A stretch of DNA of 60,000 bases, taken from NCBI RefSeq assembly GCF_964204645.1, contig NC_134026.1, forward strand, positions 18,558,650 to 18,618,649, in the 5' to 3' direction. This DNA comes from Tubulanus polymorphus. Lineage: Eukaryota > Nemertea > Palaeonemertea > Tubulaniformes > Tubulanidae. Every line of letters begins with the position of its first letter. The first letter of the stretch is position 1. Both the position numbers and the translations under genes were made by a program. The notes under the pieces were generated by a model. It saw nothing but the letters and a program-made list of their open reading frames with translations. It did no database searches and was not told where the DNA came from. This document shows, one piece after another, positions 56,330 to 60,000 of this stretch.

Positions 56330-57310
56330 GTTCCACTGTTAGCGTTACGGTTAGCGACAAAATCAGCTCCATGCAGCATAGGGTGGTGTGAGTATTTGCA
56401 CGGTTCTCCCCCTGTGGTGCCGGTGCACTTGATCTTTCTGATTTTACAAGGCAGACGATGTTTTCGAAGGCAGAAGTAACAAGCGTAGTTTTTCCTAACT
56501 TCATCCAGACATTCGTTAACTGACAACGCTTTGAAGCCTGAGCACACCTTGGTTTTGTGCCCTGTAGATTTGCAAAACCAACAAAACGGTTGTGGTTTGG
56601 TCGGAACGGGTGATTGTGCAACTAATACCTCACCAACCTCGTTAGTTTCAGATGCCGTCTCCTGAACATACACCGAACCGGACCTTTTAGTAGTATTTGA
56701 ACGGATAACCGCACCCGCAAGTTTTCTGATCTGTATTTGCACCCACATCCAATCACTTAAACTATTTATGTTTGGAGCAACATTGTTTTTAATCTGGTGT
56801 TCGGCCCATTTGAGTTTATCTGACATGCAGAGTTTACATTCTAGAACGCCTAGCGTAGTCGAATTGTCCAAATCTCCATGTCGGTTCATCTCAGACATGA
56901 TATTGTCTGCTTTTATGATTTTGTGGTACAAGTCTATGAATTTCGAGTAGTCATCTTCATTAAGGGGTCTAATTTTATCCAAGTTCCCGATAATCTGATC
57001 ACTCGTTTCCCGCGTGTTCCCATACACTGCATCAAGTTTCTCCCATGCACTACTTTACGATGATAGACCTTCAATCCATTTTTTCGACCCAGAGTTTTCA
57101 AGCGCTTTGACAAGAAGATATAACATATCGCTTTCATTTTCTTCTCCTAACCTGGGTTCGACTTTTTCTCTCCATTCCTGTTTAAAGGTCAAATAGTCAT
57201 CGAAATTTCCGGAAAATTTGGGCATGGGCATTTTTTCCATCATCATTGGTTTATGCTTAACATTTGATGCACCGACATATATGGTGTTGACATCCCCTGG
57301 TTTGATTAAA
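56330..57310 (-). pseudogene. BEL/Pao element 1 gag
   Basis: Starts near MMMEKMPMPKFSGNFDDY at 57246, with LTFKQEWREKVEPRL and LYLLVKALENSG. A frame change at about 57055 leads to LDAVYGNTRETSDQII, then IKADNIMSEMNRHGDL and a Cys-rich tail: FCWFCKSTGHKTKVCSGF, YACYFCLRKHRLPC and CKYSHHPMLHG. The fingers are those of BEL/Pao gag. It is followed directly by the 3.03-kb insertion and then the protease of the same element. Confidence 0.82.
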
Positions 57311-57700
57311 TTGACCTTAGTTCTTTGTTTTTTAATTTCATGGGTATGACGCTCACGGAGAACTGCAAGGTATTCAGATTCGAATCGTTTTCTGAAAGAT
57401 TCGAGTATTTTCGAGTAAAGGCCATTCTTTCTAGTCTTACGATTTGGGTGCCGAAATTAGCATTTAAGAACTCGCTTTCGTCTATGTCTTTGTTGGGTAT
57501 GATGGAGATATATTATTTTAGAACATTTGCATTGACTTGATATTGAATTGCATTTGGATTTTGAAGGCTTACCTGACCTGTCTCTAACAACACAACGTTT
57601 TCGTCTGTAGCTATGGCTTGTGTGACCTCGTCGGTCTTTGCCGTATCGGTGTTCGATTGTATTTGATCGCGTTTATCACTTGATATTATAACCTCGTTGG
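57311..57700 (-). pseudogene. BEL/Pao element 2: protease start fused to integrase end
   Basis: After gag, the text runs NVVLLETGQVSLQNPNA, the usual start of a BEL/Pao protease region. It then breaks off and resumes with SFRKRFESEYLAVLRERH and KVNLIKPGDV, the C-terminal end of a BEL/Pao integrase. So nearly the whole pol is deleted. The last piece runs in frame into the gag of element 1. Confidence 0.7.
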
Positions 57701-59007
57701 TTATGTGTGTTTTCCCGCCACTAGAGTATTCGGAACCCGTAGTTTCGCAAGTTGCTTCGGCTTATCGTATCGTGTATCGCGGTTGTCGAAGTTGAGGCAT
57801 TTGGACCTCTGGTTGTCGTTTCGCTTGGATTTCGGTGTACGTTCATAAGTTCGGTTCCCTCCATGAAGTGCTGTGTGGTGTTGACGGTTGCATTTCTGAC
57901 ATCTGCCTGGGTTTCTGCATTCTCTCACTGCGTGGTTATATTTCAGACTATTAAAACGAAGTTTTCGGCTTGTAGCCGCTGCTTGACGTTGCTCGGCATT
58001 CAGCGAGCACTGTAGCAGTCTGTGTTTACCGCTGCATAGTTGACATGCATATTTCACGAATTTGTTTGCATGGGAGACGAAAGCTTCAGTAGTAGATAAA
58101 CTGGTGTTACCTGAACGGTTATCAATGTTCTGCTCTCCCATGTTCTGCATGTGTTCCCGGTATGATTTGAGGAACAATTGAAGATCGAAGTCATCGGTTT
58201 GTCCTGACGTGCCCATTTTATCTCGCATTAGTTTGGGTAGTCTTCGTTCGATTATCGGTTCAACGAATGCGGCACAGTCCTCGATTTCAACGCCGAGATG
58301 TTCGAGTGATTGGATGTCACCGTTAAATTGGTTGTAGAATTTTGATAACGACCTGAAGTCATATCTCGGTGTCTGCGCATCGAGAATGTTGTTAACGTGC
58401 GCCCGGATGATTCTTTGTTTTTGACCGAAGGTCTCGCTCAAGATGGAAGTTAAAGTGTTCAAATTATCATCTGATGCATGTATCCCGATTACTGCATCGC
58501 AGGCTGGTCCACGGAGCTGGCTCATTATGTAATTGAATTTGGTGACATCGTTGTTGTCTGTCTTCAAAACGTCGGCCTCGATTGTTTCCTTGAATGCGGT
58601 CCAGTTAGTGAACTGACCGTCAAACGTCGGTAGAGATAATTTCGGTAATTTCGCTGTAGACTGGTTTGAATAAACATGGTTGAATGATGTATCCGATGCT
58701 CGGTCACTTACATCGCTTGAGTTCTCTTCTAAGATCAGCTTGAGTTCGTTTATTTCGGCACGGTATCTAACTCACGATCTGTGTTTTTATCTTGCGCGTC
58801 TTCATTCTCATGAATCATAAGTTCCCTGTTTAGCTCGCAGTATTTCTGGAATTGCGTCTCCAGAAATTCTAGGTTGTTGGCTATCTTTCTGATATCTTCT
58901 TTCGATATCGTTTCTTGCTTTGTAATGGCATCTGCTTCGTTGAATGTTCTTGTGAATTGTCGTTGGAGTTTTGATCGCTGTTTTTTTAAGTCTTCTAGAT
59001 CCGCCAT
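57701..59007 (-). pseudogene. BEL/Pao element 2 gag
   Basis: ATG at 59007 opens MADLEDLKKQRSKLQRQFTR. A shift at about 58755 leads to LPKLSLPTFDGQFTNWTAFK, TDNNDVTKFNYIMSQLRGPA, LNTLTSILSETFGQKQRII and two Cys/His knuckles (CQLCSGKHRLLQC; CRNPGRCQKCNRQHHTALHGG). This is the DUF1759-type gag of BEL/Pao elements. The frame 58567-57701 is open. Gag would form the particle that holds the element's RNA. Sequence differs from element 1 gag. Confidence 0.88.
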
Positions 59008-59058
59008 CGTGATCGTCTAGTCTTCTTTCTGGTTGGTGATTTTCAGTGAGTATTAGAT

Positions 59059-59075
59059 CCTGGTCACGGCACCAT
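59059..59075 (-). promoter_or_regulatory. BEL/Pao primer-binding site
   Basis: The minus strand reads TGGTGCCGTGACCAGGA, of the TGG type expected for a tRNA-primed start. It lies 52 bases upstream of the gag start codon of element 2 and just after a CA dinucleotide that would end the LTR. Confidence 0.65.
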
Positions 59076-59259
59076 GTGAAAGTGTGTGACCGTGTGTGTG
59101 ACTTGAAGTCAGCTTGGAGTAGATCAACACAACCCGAACGCTTGAATTGCAAACTAATACTGAAGTTTATTTCATCCCATAAAGTCAGATTATCATTGCA
59201 TGGGCATGCGTAGTACCATAGCTCATGGTCAACCCACGTACGTAACACAAACTCTTACA
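59076..59259 (-). repeat. probable 5' LTR of BEL/Pao element 2
   Basis: On the minus strand it starts TGTAAGAG (59259), ends TTTCACA (59076), and has AATAAA near 59170. No second copy is in the window, so the start is inferred from the TG dinucleotide. Confidence 0.4.
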
Positions 59260-59339
59260 AGGTGTTTCCGTTCTGTAATGAATGGTTTCCGGACATCTAG
59301 AATTGCATGGTAGGATGAGATGACTCTAAATTAAGATAA

Positions 59340-59759
59340 TACAGATGTTAATTCTCGAGACCACCCATGCTCAAACTCGTCAGCTAAGATTAACTTCTGC
59401 CTTTCTTTTAAAATGTCTATACCGGCATCTAAATTTTTCGCGGCTTCTATGATGAATCCGTTTCCCATCCTTCATCAATTCGGTGACAGCCTGCGAGGCT
59501 GAATCTAGCCGATTCAAACATTTCTTATTCACAGTCCACTGCTCCTCGTGCGATTTCTTGTTGAAGTTCGGCGGTCGTTCTGCTTTACCTCCGCTAGAGT
59601 AGGCCAACTGTTGGAAATCTCAATTTGCCTTTTAATTTCTCTGATTTTTTCTGATACTGACGAGTCTATTCTCGCAAACAACGCTTCAATAGAAATAGCA
59701 CTAGTTGTAGACTGTGACCCTGTCGGAACAGCAGATTTCACCGGTCTTTCTGACGCCAT
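59340..59759 (-). pseudogene. gag-like coiled-coil ORF
   Basis: ATG at 59759 opens MASERPVKSAVPTGSQS, then IEALFARIDSSVSEKIREIK, and after a shift near 59600 KPPNFNKKSHEEQW-type wording (ERPPNFNKKSHEEQWTVNKK), LDSASQAVTELMKDG and LILADEFEHGW. The last part recalls gag-like proteins of retroelements in cnidarians and other invertebrates. I am not sure of the family. A run of C lies upstream at about 59926-59937. Confidence 0.45.
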
Positions 59760-60000
59760 TCTCCACGCCCCCGTTAAAAATACCAAAAACAAAATCTTCG
59801 CGTAAGACATATTTGATGTGCTCAAACTGCGCTGCAGACCTAGAATGAACAACATCCCCAAATAAGCCTATCCCCAAGACTTGTAATTACCATAAATACA
59901 CACTTTTTCTACCATTGGCTAAACCCCCCCCCCCACCAAAACTACACCCCTCATAACCGAAAAACTCACTTCCCAGTGGCGGCAAAAACCTACTACAAGA

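Overview
This window is animal nuclear DNA, most likely from a marine invertebrate. The spliceable genes use GT-AG introns (one looks GC-AG), base composition is AT-rich, and short strings of the taggcctac type are scattered throughout. The transposon families present (DIRS, BEL/Pao, Penelope-like, Helitron, THAP transposases, an Academ-like element) are typical of echinoderms, hemichordates, lancelets, molluscs and cnidarians. I cannot name the species. No ordinary host gene is certain. The best candidate is a two-exon orphan gene at 24963-26473. Almost everything else is mobile DNA in various states of decay.

Layout. 1-535 (-): decayed non-LTR reverse transcriptase. 2096-3830 (-): Penelope-like element with RT, GIY-YIG endonuclease and a hammerhead ribozyme, flanked by an inverted repeat. 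3990-4831 (-): spliced hAT/ZNF862-like fragment. 7310-10270 (-): complete but inactivated piggyBac element with matching ends and TTAA duplications. 11100-13305 (-): Ty3/gypsy pol without its RT. 13325-16330: tandem hairpins, a 1.1-kb minisatellite of 31-bp units, an RT fragment and a repeat pair. 17082-20428 (-): Helitron Rep/helicase cut off inside the helicase, with an accessory ORF upstream. 22035-24501 (-): gypsy gag, primer-binding site and probable LTR.

24963-26473 (+): two-exon nuclease-like orphan. 27501-29716 (+) and 30116-32334 (-): a THAP/DDE transposase gene and a SWIM/YqaJ nuclease gene, tail to tail, perhaps two halves of one DNA transposon. 32940-33258: inverted copy of a repeat that also lies in the first intron of the THAP gene. 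33330-37300 (-): DIRS retrotransposon with an SGNH hydrolase. 37600-38580 (-): deleted Penelope-like copy. 39372-40610 (-): 5' half of a non-LTR element (ORF1 plus endonuclease).

40702-48047: the best preserved system, a 7.34-kb DNA transposon bounded by CTA duplications. Its inverted repeats are about 0.93 kb and built on 290-bp units. It carries one four-exon gene on the minus strand with two Cys/His fingers and an XPG-like nuclease; I read it as an Academ-like element. 48440-50500 (-): CR1/L2-like non-LTR element. 50500-57310 (-): BEL/Pao element interrupted by a 992-bp hAT derivative and by a 3.03-kb large-TIR element that holds Penelope debris. 57310-59260 (-): second BEL/Pao element fused to the first. 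59340-59759 (-): gag-like ORF.

These genes do not form a host pathway. The window is a record of nested insertions in which only the Academ-like element, the SWIM/YqaJ gene and the 24963-26473 gene are close to intact.
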